Origin: Paulinella micropora
Lineage: Eukaryota; Cercozoa; Imbricatea; Euglyphida; Paulinellidae
NCBI GenBank assembly: GCA_019918135.1
Contig: WBZZ01003884.1
Span: 62,501-126,500, forward strand
Length of the DNA: 64,000 bases
Reading direction: 5' to 3'
The notes beneath the pieces were generated by a model, which did no database searches, was not told the DNA's origin, and saw only the letters and a list, made by a program, of their open reading frames with translations. Shown here piece after piece: positions 1-12,030 of the stretch. A program made the translations under genes and the position numbers. Every line of letters starts with the position of its first letter. Position 1 is the first letter of the stretch.

Positions 1-142
1 GCTGGATTGATATGGGAGAGTTGATTGACTCTGGGGTTGGAGGGAAAGTCGACCCATGGACGAACGAGGATGGGCCTGACTTTCCTCTCGACGCATCCGG
101 GCCGGGGCAAGGTAGACCTCAAGCAACCTGCCTGATTTGCTT

Positions 143-815
143 TGGGGGAGGGGGAAGGGGGTTGGAGGAAGGGAGGATGGAGGGAAGGAGGCAGGGGAAC
201 GATGGGCCCGCCCGAGAGAAAAAATTTTGGGATGGAAGCGGAGGAGGGGGGGGGGAGGAAAGGAAATAAAATGTGTGATGAGAGAAAGGAGGGGAGGTGT
301 GGCGGGGGCCAAAAATAAAAATGTTGCGGCACTGGGAAGGAGGAGGGGGAACAGTGGAAGGGATAGGGAAGATAGGAGCTCGCGTTGAAAAAGAAAGTTT
401 TTCTTGAATACTATTATAATAGTACTCTGTTGGCACAAACAAGATCACAAAAGGAACGAAAGGTGTAGGTGTATGTGTAGGAAAGCTGTAGTTGTCAGTG
501 TAGGATAGGTACAGATGTACGTGTAGGAAAGGTGCAGGAGAGTTGTAGTTGTAGGTGTACGCGAAGGAGAGGTGGAGATAGAGGTGTAGGAGAGGTGTAG
601 GTGTAGGTGTAGGAGTGGAAGGGGTCCGGAAACAAATATGATCGACTGGAGAGCAAGGTGAGGGGGTGGGGGTGCTTGTAGGAGGGGGAATGGAGGGAAG
701 GAGGCAGGGGGACCGATGGGCGCCCGCCAGATGCAAAACTATTGGGAGAGAAGCGGAGGGGGGTGGGGGAGTGGGAAGGGAGGAAAGGAATAAAATGTAT
801 GACGAGAGAACGGAA
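143..815. repeat. Direct repeat pair of about 150 bp in G-rich low-complexity DNA
   Basis: The stretches at about 143-292 and 663-815 are diverged copies of one sequence: a G-rich lead, 'ggagggaaggaggcaggg', a GATGGGC element, then an 'aggaaaggaa(a)taaaatgt' end. Between them (about 455-625) lies a degenerate minisatellite built on GTGTAG units. Farther right are pure G tracts at about 1011-1027 and 1393-1410. I see no convincing gene in 1-1,700. The block has the look of subtelomeric or intergenic repeat DNA, but no canonical telomere repeat is present. Confidence 0.6.
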
Positions 816-1710
816 GGTGTGTGTGCGTGTGTTGGGGGGGGGCAGGGCGTTTGCAGGTGCGGGTGCAGGGCCAGGGTGTGTACGGAGCAGAGCGTGCAGG
901 TGCAGTGGGCGGCGTGCGCAGGTGCGGTCTTCAGGAGCAGAGTGTTACGGGTATTGCGTGCAGGTGAAACTTAAGGGGCGGGGTGCGTAGGGGGGAGGCG
1001 TGGGCAGGTGCAGGGGGGGGGGGGGGGGCGGGGCGGGTGCGTGCAGATGCAGGGGGAGGCAGTCTGGTGTTCCACAGGAGCATATCCGCTGCACACAGAC
1101 ACAGACACACACACATACTCAAACGCGCGCGCGCCACGCGCACGCACACACGCACTGCCTTCACACAAGCATTTGTGGTGTGGATAGGCATTCCCATAGG
1201 CTCGACGACCCTGGAAAAGCCACAGCAATTTATTACCATGGACCAAGATGGACCTGGAGTGAGCAGCAGCAGCGGAAGCACCACGGGTACAGGTACCAGC
1301 TGCGTGCAAGCTGCAGCCAGCTATTTTCACACTGCTTGTGCAGTATAATTGACTGCAGTGATGCCGCCTAGAATGCAGGGAGGGAGGGCTTGAGGGGGGG
1401 GGGGGGGGGGCGGAAAGGGGGGGAGGGAGGGGATCGCTGCAACAAAGGCCAGCTGCTCTTGCTTTGTGCAGGGGACCAGATGAAGACGGTCTATAAAGAG
1501 GGAAAATATTCGACCGCGAAGGTCACTGCGCTTTCCGTTTGTCACTATGTTGGCATGCTACAAGCACCCGCTCTGTCCTTTGTGCTCATTGCGACAGTAC
1601 TTGAGACCACATCCGCCATGGTATTGTAGGTACAAAGAAGTACTGCAGCAACAAGAACTACTACTCGGCAGCCACAGCCACAGCAGCAGGAGCAGCGAGG
1701 GTCTCGCGCT

Positions 1711-2192
1711 GTGCGCTTGTGGCGGAAAAGATATGCGTCGGCTGAGCCTTTTGTGGCTAGCGTACCAGGCATGCACTTGCTGCAGCATTATGAACAGGTG
1801 TTCAGGGTGGTGAAAAAGAAGAGGTTGGTATTCCGCGAATGGAGGGCTGGGCAAGCGACAGCGGAGCGGCCGGCTTGCGAGGACTGCTACCGCTTCGATA
1901 ACAAGGCGTGGGTCGCGACCGTAGCCAGCAGTGACGACCCCAACTGGCAGCGGTGGTGTGTGCGCCACGCGGAACTGCGGCGCCGGAAGCGGCGTGATGC
2001 GGAGGCCAAACGCAACCAAGCAGTGGGCTCCGGCCAGGGCGCCGACCCGCCCGCTACCATCACAGGCGTCAGCAGCAGCAGCAGCAGCAACACTTACGTC
2101 CCTGCGCGTGCGGCTGGGCGCCGGCATGGGCAGCAGCCAGCGGCAGTCAATGCCGGCGCTAATGCTGCTGGTACTACTACTGCTATTATTAG

Positions 2193-2271
<79 letters not shown>

Positions 2272-2669
2272 GCTACTACTACTACTAAGGCGCGGGGTGA
2301 TGCAGAGTCCAAAAGCAAACAAGACGTGGGCTCCGCCTTGGCGCCCGCGGACCGCAAGCGACCAGCGTCCGAGGCGCTGGCGCTCGCCAGAGAGGACATC
2401 ATGGCGCAGCAGTCCAAGCAGCGCGCCGACCCGCCCGCTACCATCACAGGCGCCAGCAGCAGCAGCAGCAGCAGCAACACTTACGTCCCTGCGCGTGCGG
2501 CTGGGTCCAAGCAGCGCGCCGACCCGCCCGCTACCATCACAGGCGCCAGCAGCAGCAGCAGCAGCAACACTTACGTCCCTGCGCGTGCGGCTGGGCGCCG
2601 GCATGGGCAGCAGCCAGCGGCAGTCCATGCCGGCGCTAATGCTGCTGGTACTACTACTGCTATTATTAG

Positions 2670-2737
<68 letters not shown>

Positions 2738-5700
2738 AGGCGCGGGGTGATGCAGAGTCCAAAAGCAAACAAGACGTGGGCTCCGCCTTGGCGCCCGCGG
2801 ACCGCAAGCGACCGGCGTCCGAGGCACTGGCGCTCGCCAGAGAGGACATCATGGCGCAGCAGTCCAAGCAGCGCGCCGACCCGCCCGCTACCATCACAGG
2901 CGCCAGCAGCAGCAGCAACACTTACGTCCCTGCGCGTGCGGCTGGGTCCAAGCAGCGCGCCGACCCGCCCGCTACCATCACAGGCGCCAGCAGCAGCAGC
3001 AGCAGCAACACTTACGTTCCTGCGCGTGCGGCTGGGCGCCTGCATGGGCAGCAGCCAGCGGCAGTCCATGCCGGCGCTAATGCTGCTGCTACTACGACTA
3101 CTACTACTACTAAGGCGCGGGGTGATGATGCGGAGTCCAAACGCAAGCAAGCCGTGGGCTCCGCCTTGGCGCCCGCGGGCCGCAAGCGACCGGCGTCCGA
3201 GGCACTGGCGCTCGCCAGAGAGGACATCATGGCGCAGCAGTCCAAGCAGGCCGCCCAGGGCGCCGACCCCCCCGCTACCATCGCAGGTAGCAGCAGCAGC
3301 TGCAACAACTATTCAGTCCCCGCGCGTGCGGGTGGGCGACAGACGGCACCCAAAAGCAAACCCAAGACCCGAGTCGCGGGTGCTCCTGCCACTCTCAGCA
3401 GCGGCAGCAGTAGTAAAAGCACCTCGTGTGCGGGCGGGCGACGGACCGCACCCAAAAATACCCGAGTCGCGGGGGACCCTTCCACGCTAAAACCTTGCAC
3501 TCGCATCAAACAGCTACTTGGAGAACGTCGGCTCGTCCATCGTGATTTGGGTGGGATGGGCAATAGCCTATTTATCTGCGTGATATGGGCGCTCGAGCTG
3601 AGACATTCCGTGCATGATCTCAGGAAGAAGGTTGCAGATTTTCTTGGCGATCGAGAGCGCTGCCGAAAATTAGGCGAGCGCTTCAACTGGAGCGACGACG
3701 CGAAGTTGGCGCTGATGAATCTGCGGACAGCACAGAAGGTCATCAAGAAGGACCAATCCTGGGGCAAGCCCATTCACGAGTGTGTTCTAGGGATTTTAGC
3801 CTTCATTTGCAAGTTCAGGTGTCTTACGCACCATGTTTATTTCGATGGCCAAGATTGGAAAATGAGAGATCCAGAAGAAACAAAACCAGATGAAGACCAG
3901 GTGAAGGAGTTGGAGTTGGTCTCCATACACGCAGACCCGACAACTCCGACAAGCACCCTTTTTTGGTTAGCGAAGCCGGAGGGTTCGGAAGAACGCGAGC
4001 AGAAGCAGGATCTAAAACAAGAGGAACCTGGCCTCCAGCAGGAACCTGACTTCGAGCAGGAACCTGACTTCGAGCACTCCGAGCAAGAACAGGAGCAGGA
4101 GCAGGAGCAGGAGCAACCCGAGCAGGAGCCGCAGCGACAGACGCGCCGGACCTTAAATCAAGAGCGTTTCGCTGCATTATTACAGTGCCGTCACATTGTT
4201 GAATTCCCAGGGAACTTCAGCATGCAAGAGGTTGATATCGTCGACTGGGTCCTTGGCGTCGTGTGTGATGCGGCATGCATAGACACAAGCATGATAAACC
4301 CCGTTGAGGGCTGGCAACAGCCGCCGCAATCTATCTTCACCACTGCTCCGGCCTCGGCGGAAGAGACCGCGAGCGCAGGAGCTGCAGGGCTTGCGTCCGC
4401 TGCCACCACCGCCGGCTCAAGCGGCGCCAGCAACACCAGCAGCAGCAACGGCGGCGGCAGTAGCAGCAACAGCAGCGGCAGCGATCCTCCGGCCATGCCA
4501 GGGCCCGCGTCTGCAGGAGCTAGCGTTTCGTCGGGACTCGCGCCCGCTGCGGTCTCCTCCACCACCAGCGCCAGCAGCAGCAGCGGTTGCGTCTCCGCGC
4601 GTGCGACACAGCCCTCCAGCGACCCTGATCCTCCGGCAAGTCCCAACACGGCAGGCCTCGCGGCTGCAGGAGCTGGCATTATGTCAGGACTCGCGCCCGC
4701 TGCATTGCGGGCAGCCGCACGCGCGCGGGCGGAGGCTGGCGGCGCTACTGCGCTGCATAGTACAGGAACGTTTGTCGACACGATTGTAATGTGCGTTCCT
4801 TTTGGCGACAAGGACTTGAGGTCGGCGAAGACGAAAGAGCTCACGCGCGATGGCAGCCGCTACACAGATCATAAGGAAAACTCGGGAAAAATCGACAAAC
4901 GAATAAAAGCCTCCTTCACAGAGGAGGCAGCAAAGGCAGGGGAAACGAGCACGGCCGATGACCGGCTGCGCCTGGCTGCACAGCTGCGTGCTGTGCGTGT
5001 CAAGGCGATACACGGCAGTAAATCCCCGGAGGTGAAGGCATATCTCGTTGGAAATCCGCAAAAGTACCCTCGCGGCACTTTTACCCACAACCAAAATTAC
5101 CATGTGGACGGCGTACCCAAGTCTGCGCCGCTAGAGTCCTTTCGCGTCATCCACGCCGCAGTCAATTCCTTTGTGGACTCGCTGCTTGCTAAAGGAATCT
5201 TTTGTTGCGAAATTGACCTGACGAGGGACGTTGCAGGGGCCGTCGACCCCGACACCATGCCTGACATTCTGGAGCGTAGTGGAGTCCAGGTAGTCCGGAG
5301 CAATAGCCCGGAGGGTAGGGAGCTTCGTTTCCGTTTTGAAAAGGGACTCAGTACAGGGGACAAGTGGTTGTATGTAGACAACGACAGGACCGGAAGAAAT
5401 TGCTGGACTTTTTTGCGCGTGGTCCAGGTCGCTGGCAAGAACGTGCGAGTTCGGATAAAATTCTACAACAAGTTTTGGCAGAATTGTGAGAGCAGACGAG
5501 TCCGCGGCAACGGCTTGGGCTCGCATCTGCAACACACTGTCTTCAATCCGTGTCCTCGTCTGCGACGCACTTTCTGGGACGAGAAGATGCAGAAACGTGG
5601 AATTCTGAGGACGGAAATAACAGTCTACGGCCTGCGGCTGCCATCCGTGGAAGAATGTGAAGCGCTTATGCACAACGCGATCGTGGCTATACGGCCTGCC

Positions 5701-5922
5701 GTGGTGCACTGCCCGATTTCCCTGCAATGGACGAATCTGGTCCGTGGCGTGCCACATACAATCATAGCAGTGGACCTTGTCACCAAGCAGGCGTTCGTAG
5801 TACGCTGGCGCAATGCCATGACCAAGAAAGTGAACGGCTTTAAGTTCCAGGAATACACCAAGTGGAACAAGAGCATCTACGATTTGGTGAAGGCCTTTGT
5901 TTACACTGAACGAGCAGCGTAA
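1711..5922 (+). CDS. Large protein with OTU-like domain and Rep-like C-terminal region (mobile-element-like)
   Basis: The frame opens with GTG at 1711; the first ATG is at 1771, and neither start is certain. Order of parts: an N-terminal Trp/Cys region (about residues 20-110), a long repeat-built Thr/Ser/Ala region (about 130-590), an OTU-like region (about 600-720), an acidic EQ-rich stretch, an Ala/Ser-rich linker, and a conserved-looking C-terminal third (about 1030-1400). The OTU similarity rests on 'GNSLF', the following 'LRKKVADFLGD' and a later 'WGKPIHE'. OTU proteases carry Cys where this protein has Ser, so catalysis is doubtful. The C-terminal third, with 'YNKFW' and 'RTEITVYG', recalls gpII/replication-initiator-like proteins of rolling-circle elements; this is a weak match from memory. 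The next frame (from 5910) begins before this one ends, so both may belong to one element. Confidence 0.55.
2100..3120 (+). repeat. In-gene long tandem repeat with (ACT)n microsatellites
   Basis: A unit of roughly 400-490 bp is repeated in tandem inside the preceding reading frame. Each unit holds a 'GCGCCGGCATGGGCAGCAG' stretch, an (ACT)n tract, a Lys-rich part and one or two AGC-run parts. The ACT tracts lie at about 2191-2287, 2666-2737 and 3085-3111, coding for polythreonine of very different lengths. Adjoining AGC runs code for polyserine. The units differ by few bases, so the expansion is recent, and the reading frame has been kept throughout. Confidence 0.85.
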
Positions 5923-8885
5923 TCGTTGTCCCAATCACGTACGATCGCCAAGACGACGACGGCAAAGTCACTCGCGGGCCTGAGCTGGACTTGGCACAGG
6001 TGATTGGCGCGAAGTCCAGTCGACCTGGCAACTGCCCGGCGTTCAACATCAGCATTGCTATTGATGCTCTGCTACGGCCGCCAGGGCCTACCATGCTGAC
6101 GGAAGCAGGTGACATTGGGATGAACGGAACCCTTATAAAAGCAATTACGAAAGCCCAACAGGACCGCAACCACGGTCCGATGGACCCGAATCCTTCTTGT
6201 CCAAATGTCGGCATGGTTGAGACGAAAGCATTCTGGCCGGTGGTTTTGCTTAACCACCCGACAAGGATGGATATCCACCACCTGCGTTTGGAAGACGAGG
6301 TCGCTCTAAACGATAAACTATCGGTTAAGATTGCCAAAAGAATCGTCGAGCGCAGCGGGGCCTCCAAGTTGAAGTTGCCTGTAGCAGAGTCAGAGTGTAC
6401 AGCGACGCCCATTATCGCACTGCAAGGGTCCGGCGCGAAACGCCTGGAGGATCTTCCACCTAACACCTACGTGGTGCAGCAGGTCATGCAAACCGACGAC
6501 AGCGACGTGATGCTCTTGCAATTGCGAGGAGGTGCCCCTCTATGCAAGGTGTCTGCCAGCGATGCGAACGCCCTGCCCATGCATGGGCCGTATGGAGAGG
6601 TAACTGTCCTACATGTCGGCAAACTCAAGTTCTGGGTAGTTGGAGGTCGAACGGCTGCCAGCGGAATCAGCCTGAGGGCGCGAATGCTGCCCTCTAAGGT
6701 TCGCAAGAGTGCCCTGGGCCCAACAAGGGGCATCGGAAAGGTAGACCTCAAGGAAGACGAGGCAGTAAAGATTCACTACTGGGAACAGCGGGCCATCCTA
6801 CACTCGAAATCAGGACAGCCGTTTGTCGCGATGACGGAAGACGGCACCGTGATTCAGATAGACGAGAAAGTTTTCATGCCCGTTCTGAAAGATGCAGAGA
6901 GCAAGTATCCACAAGGATACTTGCTCACAATCGCGAAGAAGCGCGTTGAACAAAAACGGTAAGTAGTAAGTGCAGCGAGCGTGACCGTGTGCTGGCGCCC
7001 AGCGTGCGTGCCGAGGCTGCGTGTGTGTGTGTGTGTGTGCAGTTCGTGTGCGCCGGCGGGGTGTGTGTGTGTGTGTGTGTATGTGTGTGTGTGTGTGTGT
7101 TTGTGTAGCGCGCGGATGCGATTAGTAGCGCTTGACAACAAATTTACCTATTGACTGACTGCCTTTATGTTCAGGTCTACTAAGTTTGCTTGGGAGCTCT
7201 TATCAGCCGAAGCCGCTCGTACTATCGAAGGCGCCAATGCAGAGCGTGCACATGCAAGTCCCTTCGCTAATGGGGCAAGCAGATTGTCTTTGCTCTGGTC
7301 GCTAAGGCGATCCGTACTAAAACCAGCAAACATCGACGGCCGCGAGCGCGATTTTTCAGTTCATGGCATTGCGAGAGATGGTGTGTCTTTCTTCAGAGCG
7401 TGGCTAACTGCTGGGGGTCGTGGACATGTGCCTGATGGTATTAGTTCAAACGAGCAAGTCTTGGCGCGCATGCGAGTGTGCTTGGATTTTGTGCAACAGC
7501 GCCAAACAAGATTGCTTGAACGCGCAATTGCGCTGGACATGATGCAAAAGTTCAAGCAGGACAGTCAACAGGCCGAACAATTTTGGGAGTGGGCAGGACA
7601 AACCGATGATCAATCCACAAGATTGACTTTTGATTTTGGTCCTGCTACCACGCGGAGGCCGGAATATCCCTTCCATGGCATATTTGCGGACTGCATGGCC
7701 ATTGCTTGCATGGTCGCAGACAGGTGCTCTTGGGAGCTTAAGCACGCTGGCTCTAGCGAACGTCTTTTTTATCAGGATTGGTTGCCCGCTGCACAATCGA
7801 CCCGGACACTCGTGTTGGATGAGGGCCATTTTACATTGCGCGAGCCCGAGGTCGCTGCAGAGGTCGCGATGAAGAAGCGACACAGGGCTGCCAACAGTGG
7901 CGAGGCGGCCGGGGGAAAGACGAAGAAGCGACGCAAGGCTGCGAACGGGGGCGAGGCGGACAGGAGAGAGACGAACGAGAAGCAGGAGCAGAAGCAGACC
8001 CGACTCCAGACGATGAAGAAGCGACGCAAGGCAGCAAAAAGGGCGAGGCGGACAGGAAAAAGACGAAGAAGGAGCAGCCAACCCTCACCCCCACCCCCAA
8101 CCCCACCCCAACACCCTCACCCCGACCCCGACCCCAACCCCGACCTCACCCCAACTCCAAATCCAGCCCCAACCCCAACCCCACCCCAACATCCTCACCC
8201 CCACCCCGACCCCGACCCCAACCCCGACCTCAACCCAACTCCGACCCCAACTTCAACCCCAACCCCACCCCAACACCCTCACCCCCACCCCGACCCCGAC
8301 CCCAACCCCGACCTCACCCCAACTCCAACCCCAGCCCCAACCCCGACCCCAACCCCAACCCCAACCCAACCCTCACCCAGACCCCTACCCCAACCACCAA
8401 CCCCACCCCCACCCGCACCGCAGCGGCGGCGAAAGTGTTCCGGAAAGAGAGCAGACGGTCGTCGTTGCGGACATGTAGCATGGTCGCATGGCCCCTATTT
8501 TTGTCTTCAACATGTTAACCAGAAGCCGACCCCACACCATGCACCCTCTGCCCCATCGGCGCCCGCGCCCGCCCCTGACGACGTCCCGTCGTCATCATCG
8601 TTGGAATTTCAAAGGTGTTCCGGAATAACAGCAGACAATCGGCAATGCCTGCACTCGAAGCGCTCGCTTACACCCTGGGCATGCTATCAGCATTTGGGAA
8701 AGAGAAGGAAGATGGAACAGGGCAGCGCGGGTGATGACGAGGAGCTCCGCAGGGAGGTAATTAGGCGGGATACACCGGCGGGACAGCCTGCGCTCCAGCA
8801 ACAGTCGCAACCGGCGGCGGAAAGCGAGTGCGCGGAGGCACAGCTGACGCGTCTGGCCGGGCCAGTACAGGAACTTCCCGCCTGA
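5910..8885 (+). CDS. Spliced protein of unknown function with two C-terminal Cys/His motifs
   Basis: Two exons: an open frame from 5910 to 6958 and 7175-8885. The intron (6959-7174) starts GTAAGT, ends CAG, has a CTGAC branch-like site near its 3' end, and carries a (GT)n microsatellite. Joining leaves the frame intact (CG|G, Arg). There is no ATG at the left end of the frame, whose first in-frame ATG is 6093, so its true start or its link to the preceding frame is unresolved. The second exon encodes a globular region (about 7175-7860), a Lys/Arg-rich nuclear-signal-like stretch, a Pro-rich minisatellite (about 8085-8420) and two C-x7-C...C-x3-H motifs, 'CSGKRADGRRC' and 'CSGITADNRQC'. Such CxxxTxxGxxC-type motifs are known as small zinc-binding elements in many eukaryotic and viral proteins. 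The function is unknown. Confidence 0.6.
8085..8420 (+). repeat. C-rich coding minisatellite (Pro/Thr/Asp/His)
   Basis: CCCCAACCC/CCCCGACC units are repeated in three larger blocks of about 105 bp, each holding a 'CAACACCCTCACCC' or close variant. They code for a Pro-Thr-Pro-Asp-Pro-Asn tract between the basic region and the Cys/His motifs of the gene above. One strand is almost free of G. Confidence 0.85.
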
Positions 8886-10161
8886 TCGCACGGTCCCCAG
8901 CAGCCGCCATACCATTTCTCGTGTGCCTGCTGCGCCTGCGTCTGCTGCTGTGCTTGCAAAGTCTATCGCAGCTTCTCCCTTCTCACGCATACTTCATCTG
9001 CTATAGGTTTATCGCGCCCCCCACACGCAGGCGTAGGTAGGTACGTCGTAACAAAACATGGTTTTGATATTTCAAACTGTGCTCGTTTGTGGACCTACCA
9101 ACTAGCCAACCACCCCCCCCCCCCTCCCCGCTCCGACAATTACTATTCAGTTCAAGGGTCAGGTTTCTGCTCCAAAGTTCTTCCTCCCGGGCCCATCCCA
9201 ATACAAGTTCAGGTTACTGTTTCTGTTTTAAGTTATTCACCTCTCCCGCTTCCAAATTCAAGTTCAGTTTGTGGTTTCTAAAGTTTTTCAATTTCCTTGC
9301 CTCGCCCCCCTCCCCATCTTTTCAGAATATTAAATTATTTTCAACACTCATCCCATCCTCTTTTCTTCGCCAATACGAGTTCAGAGTCGGGTTTCTGCGA
9401 CAAAGCTCTGCAACGTATGTGTATGGTTTGTATGGCTTTTCTAACAATATTGCAACTGTTTAATAAATGTTTATATTTCACTCCTGACAAAACAACACCG
9501 ATGTGGGCCGACCGTATTTTTTTCCACAGTTATTATACTAAAAAAAAAAAAAATCTTTTCCTCCCGCCGCAAAAAACCGCTTTTTTTTAGACAGCTAACC
9601 AATTTCGCCGCAAATTACGACACATTCAGCATCGTTTCCCACCCACCACAAGGCGCGGCCCAACCGGTCCATCATACCGTCAGTTTTCCCGGAAAATTTT
9701 CGACCCCCCCCTTTTTCAATCTAAAATTTACCTAGTGAAGCACTGCACACGCAGTAATTCTCCTCCTGTTCCCCACACACTTATTTCCTTGCCATTCCCA
9801 AGAGAAAGCGAAGGGGAGGGAGATTGTGTACACAGAGAGAGAGAGTCTGTAGGGAGGGGAAGAAAAAGAAGTAAGGCGACGAGTAGGTGCGCGGACGTTC
9901 GGGGACAGAGGGAAAAAGAAGGGCAAAAACATGCTCCGCTCGGGTGGGGGGGAAAGGAAAAGGAGAGAGAGAGAGAAAGACGTTGACCCCCCCCCTCCAC
10001 CCCCAAAGGAGGGGAGGAAAAAGGAGAAAGAGAGAGAAAGACATTGGTCAGGCACCAAGAAAAAAAAAGAGAAGTGTACACCCCCCCCTCCCCACCCCAA
10101 AGAAAAGCAAGAGTGTAGCAGACTTATCGCAGAGAGGGCGACTGGTAAAAGAAAGGGAGCC
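8886..10161. other. Intergenic region without a supported gene
   Basis: This stretch is T/C-rich to about 9700. It has a degenerate 'caagttcag' repeat at about 9150-9270, an AT-rich patch at about 9430-9560 and an A-run at 9540. From 9780 to 10160 it becomes strongly purine-rich with C and A runs. Reading frames here are low complexity. The purine-rich segment directly precedes the F-box gene at 10162 and may form its promoter or leader. Confidence 0.5.
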
Positions 10162-11559
10162 ATGAGCTATCCTCTGGCTACCAGGAGATCAACACGACGC
10201 ACTCGCGGGATCCACACGCTCCACTCTCCCGTGGCACAGACAACCAAGAAAAGAAGGCTGGCCGCCGAACAAGCTAGCTGGGTTTTTAGGCTGCCCGACG
10301 ATCTCTGGACCATCGTGCGGGACCTGGTGGGCGCGGAGGAAGCCGGCAGGTTCGCGCTCACGTGCCGGCAGTCATTAGCGTTAGTCCGGGGCCCCGCCTT
10401 TTGGCAACTGTTCGAGCAGCCGGTATTTGTGTTCTCGAACCCACAGCACCGAAGAATACTCCGTTTTTTCACGCGCGGCTGCGCGCAAAGCGGACAACCT
10501 CTACGACGGCTAGTGCTGGCACAACCCTACTACCGCGACCGTACTGGTTGGTTGGACTACCAGGGCTATTCCCTGCACGAGATCACGGTAGAAACCCTGG
10601 TCCTGCAGGGCCAGAACGACTCTGACCAGTCGCGGCAAGAACACAGGGTGCTGGACGAGTTCGGCCGCCTTGACAACTTGGTGGCCAGGGGCACGACCAA
10701 CATCTGCCTGTCTCTGCGTAACCAGCAGCACGCACAGACCCTCCGATCGCTCGTGATTTCGAGCCAGAGAGTTGCTGACAACAGCCTGCGGGCCCTGCAG
10801 GAGCTGCGGCAGCTACAATCGCTCGCGCTGCATGACTGCGGCCAGCTGACGGACCAGGGGCTGGCCTGGCTAGCACGGGTGCCACAGCTCAAGAAACTCT
10901 GCCTGGCCTCCTGCCACGGAATCCACTGCTCTAACTTACAGAACTTGTCGCTCACGGGGCTGACCCTGCGCGACCTACCGCCGGCAGCTACGAACATCCT
11001 GCAGCGGCTGCCCGCGACCCTACAGGAACTGGACCTGTTGGGCTTCAGGCCCCTCCTGCCGGCCGAAGTGCGTTTGCTGGACCCAAGCCTGCGCAGGCTC
11101 CGGCTAGCCCTGGGCCCCCACGCTTCGGACGAGCTGCTGGACGAGATAGGGAGTTTGCGGGGTTTGCAGGCGCTGTGCCTGTCCAGATGTACGGACATCA
11201 CCCCGGCAGGCCTCGCTAAATTGCGGCGCTGCCCCGCGCTCCAAGAACTGCGTTTGGGACAGGCCAACCGCTTTGCTAGCCTCCGGGCACTGCACGCCTG
11301 GCCCTCGCTCTACGTTTTGAAGCTGTGGCACTGTGGAGTTTCAACCCCCGGAAGCTTGTTTAGGAGCATTCCCGCGGGGCTCGCGGGCTGCGCGCACCTA
11401 CAAAAGCTAGTGTTGGGGTGTTACAACCTAACCGACGCCGCTCTCTCCTGGTTAAGGCGTTGCCCCGCGCTGCAAGAACTAGAACTGCAATGGTGCTATT
11501 TCGGGGGGGGACCTGTCCGAGCTCAGGCATTGCCAGTCGTTGCAAAAGCTGACACTTAG
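10162..11559 (+). CDS. F-box / leucine-rich-repeat protein (paralogue 1)
   Basis: The protein is 465 aa from the ATG at 10162. A basic N-terminus (RRSTRRTR, KKRR) is followed by an F-box-like motif starting 'LPDDLWTIVRDLVG' (about residues 40-85) and then LRRs of the AMN1/FBXL Cys-containing type (for example 'LHDCGQLTDQGLAWLA'). F-box proteins bind Skp1 and pass LRR-held targets to an SCF ubiquitin ligase; the role here is inferred. It is closely related to the genes at 12031 (same strand) and 19566 (opposite strand). Compared with those, the last 50 or so residues are not in this frame: similar sequence continues in another frame to about 11668, so this end is either damaged or affected by a sequence error. 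The following 11670-12030 is T-rich and empty. Confidence 0.8.
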   Translation: MSYPLATRRSTRRTRGIHTLHSPVAQTTKKRRLAAEQASWVFRLPDDLWTIVRDLVGAEEAGRFALTCRQSLALVRGPAFWQLFEQPVFVFSNPQHRRILRFFTRGCAQSGQPLRRLVLAQPYYRDRTGWLDYQGYSLHEITVETLVLQGQNDSDQSRQEHRVLDEFGRLDNLVARGTTNICLSLRNQQHAQTLRSLVISSQRVADNSLRALQELRQLQSLALHDCGQLTDQGLAWLARVPQLKKLCLASCHGIHCSNLQNLSLTGLTLRDLPPAATNILQRLPATLQELDLLGFRPLLPAEVRLLDPSLRRLRLALGPHASDELLDEIGSLRGLQALCLSRCTDITPAGLAKLRRCPALQELRLGQANRFASLRALHAWPSLYVLKLWHCGVSTPGSLFRSIPAGLAGCAHLQKLVLGCYNLTDAALSWLRRCPALQELELQWCYFGGGPVRAQALPVVAKADT

Positions 11560-12030
11560 CGAATGCCAACTCTCGCCTGCCAGTTTGTTGCAGCTCAGGC
11601 AGGCCAGGCCCGACCTGCATTTGGAGACGAGATCTTTTCCCACCAGTGAAGACCCCTGGGAGGCCTGAAATCGCGTCCCCTTTAAAAAAATTCTCTCTCA
11701 GCCTTTTTCTCTGCTGGTGTGTTCGGGGTCCCGAAAATGCCCAAGAACGGAGGAACCGTGCTACCCTCTCGTTCTTTTTCTTTCTCCTCGCGCTACTTTT
11801 GCTCTCTCCCTCCCGCCCGTTCACTCTCGGTTTTTTTTTTTCTGGTACAGACGTCGGCCCCCTTCCCTCCCGCCCGTTCCTACAAGTCATAGCCCGGCCT
11901 AAGCCCAAAAAAAAGGGAGAGGGGGGGGGGGCCGATGTCTTTTACCAGAGTTTTTTGGCGCGGGGGGCTTTGTGTTTCTTGTTAAACAAGAGTTTTTTTT
12001 TGTAGTGCAAAAGAACCCCAAAGAAAGGTT

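Noticed and set aside
12-269. Short frame at the left edge
   Set aside because: First 35 codons look acceptable and might be an exon end, but the rest is Gly-rich low complexity; too little to call.
119-736. 205-codon minus-strand frame in the left repeat region
   Set aside because: Low-complexity Pro/Thr/Ser translation of G-rich DNA, no start context or motif.
1558-3150. 530-codon minus-strand frame with polyserine
   Set aside because: Shadow of the ACT/AGC repeats of the plus-strand gene; composition follows the repeats only.
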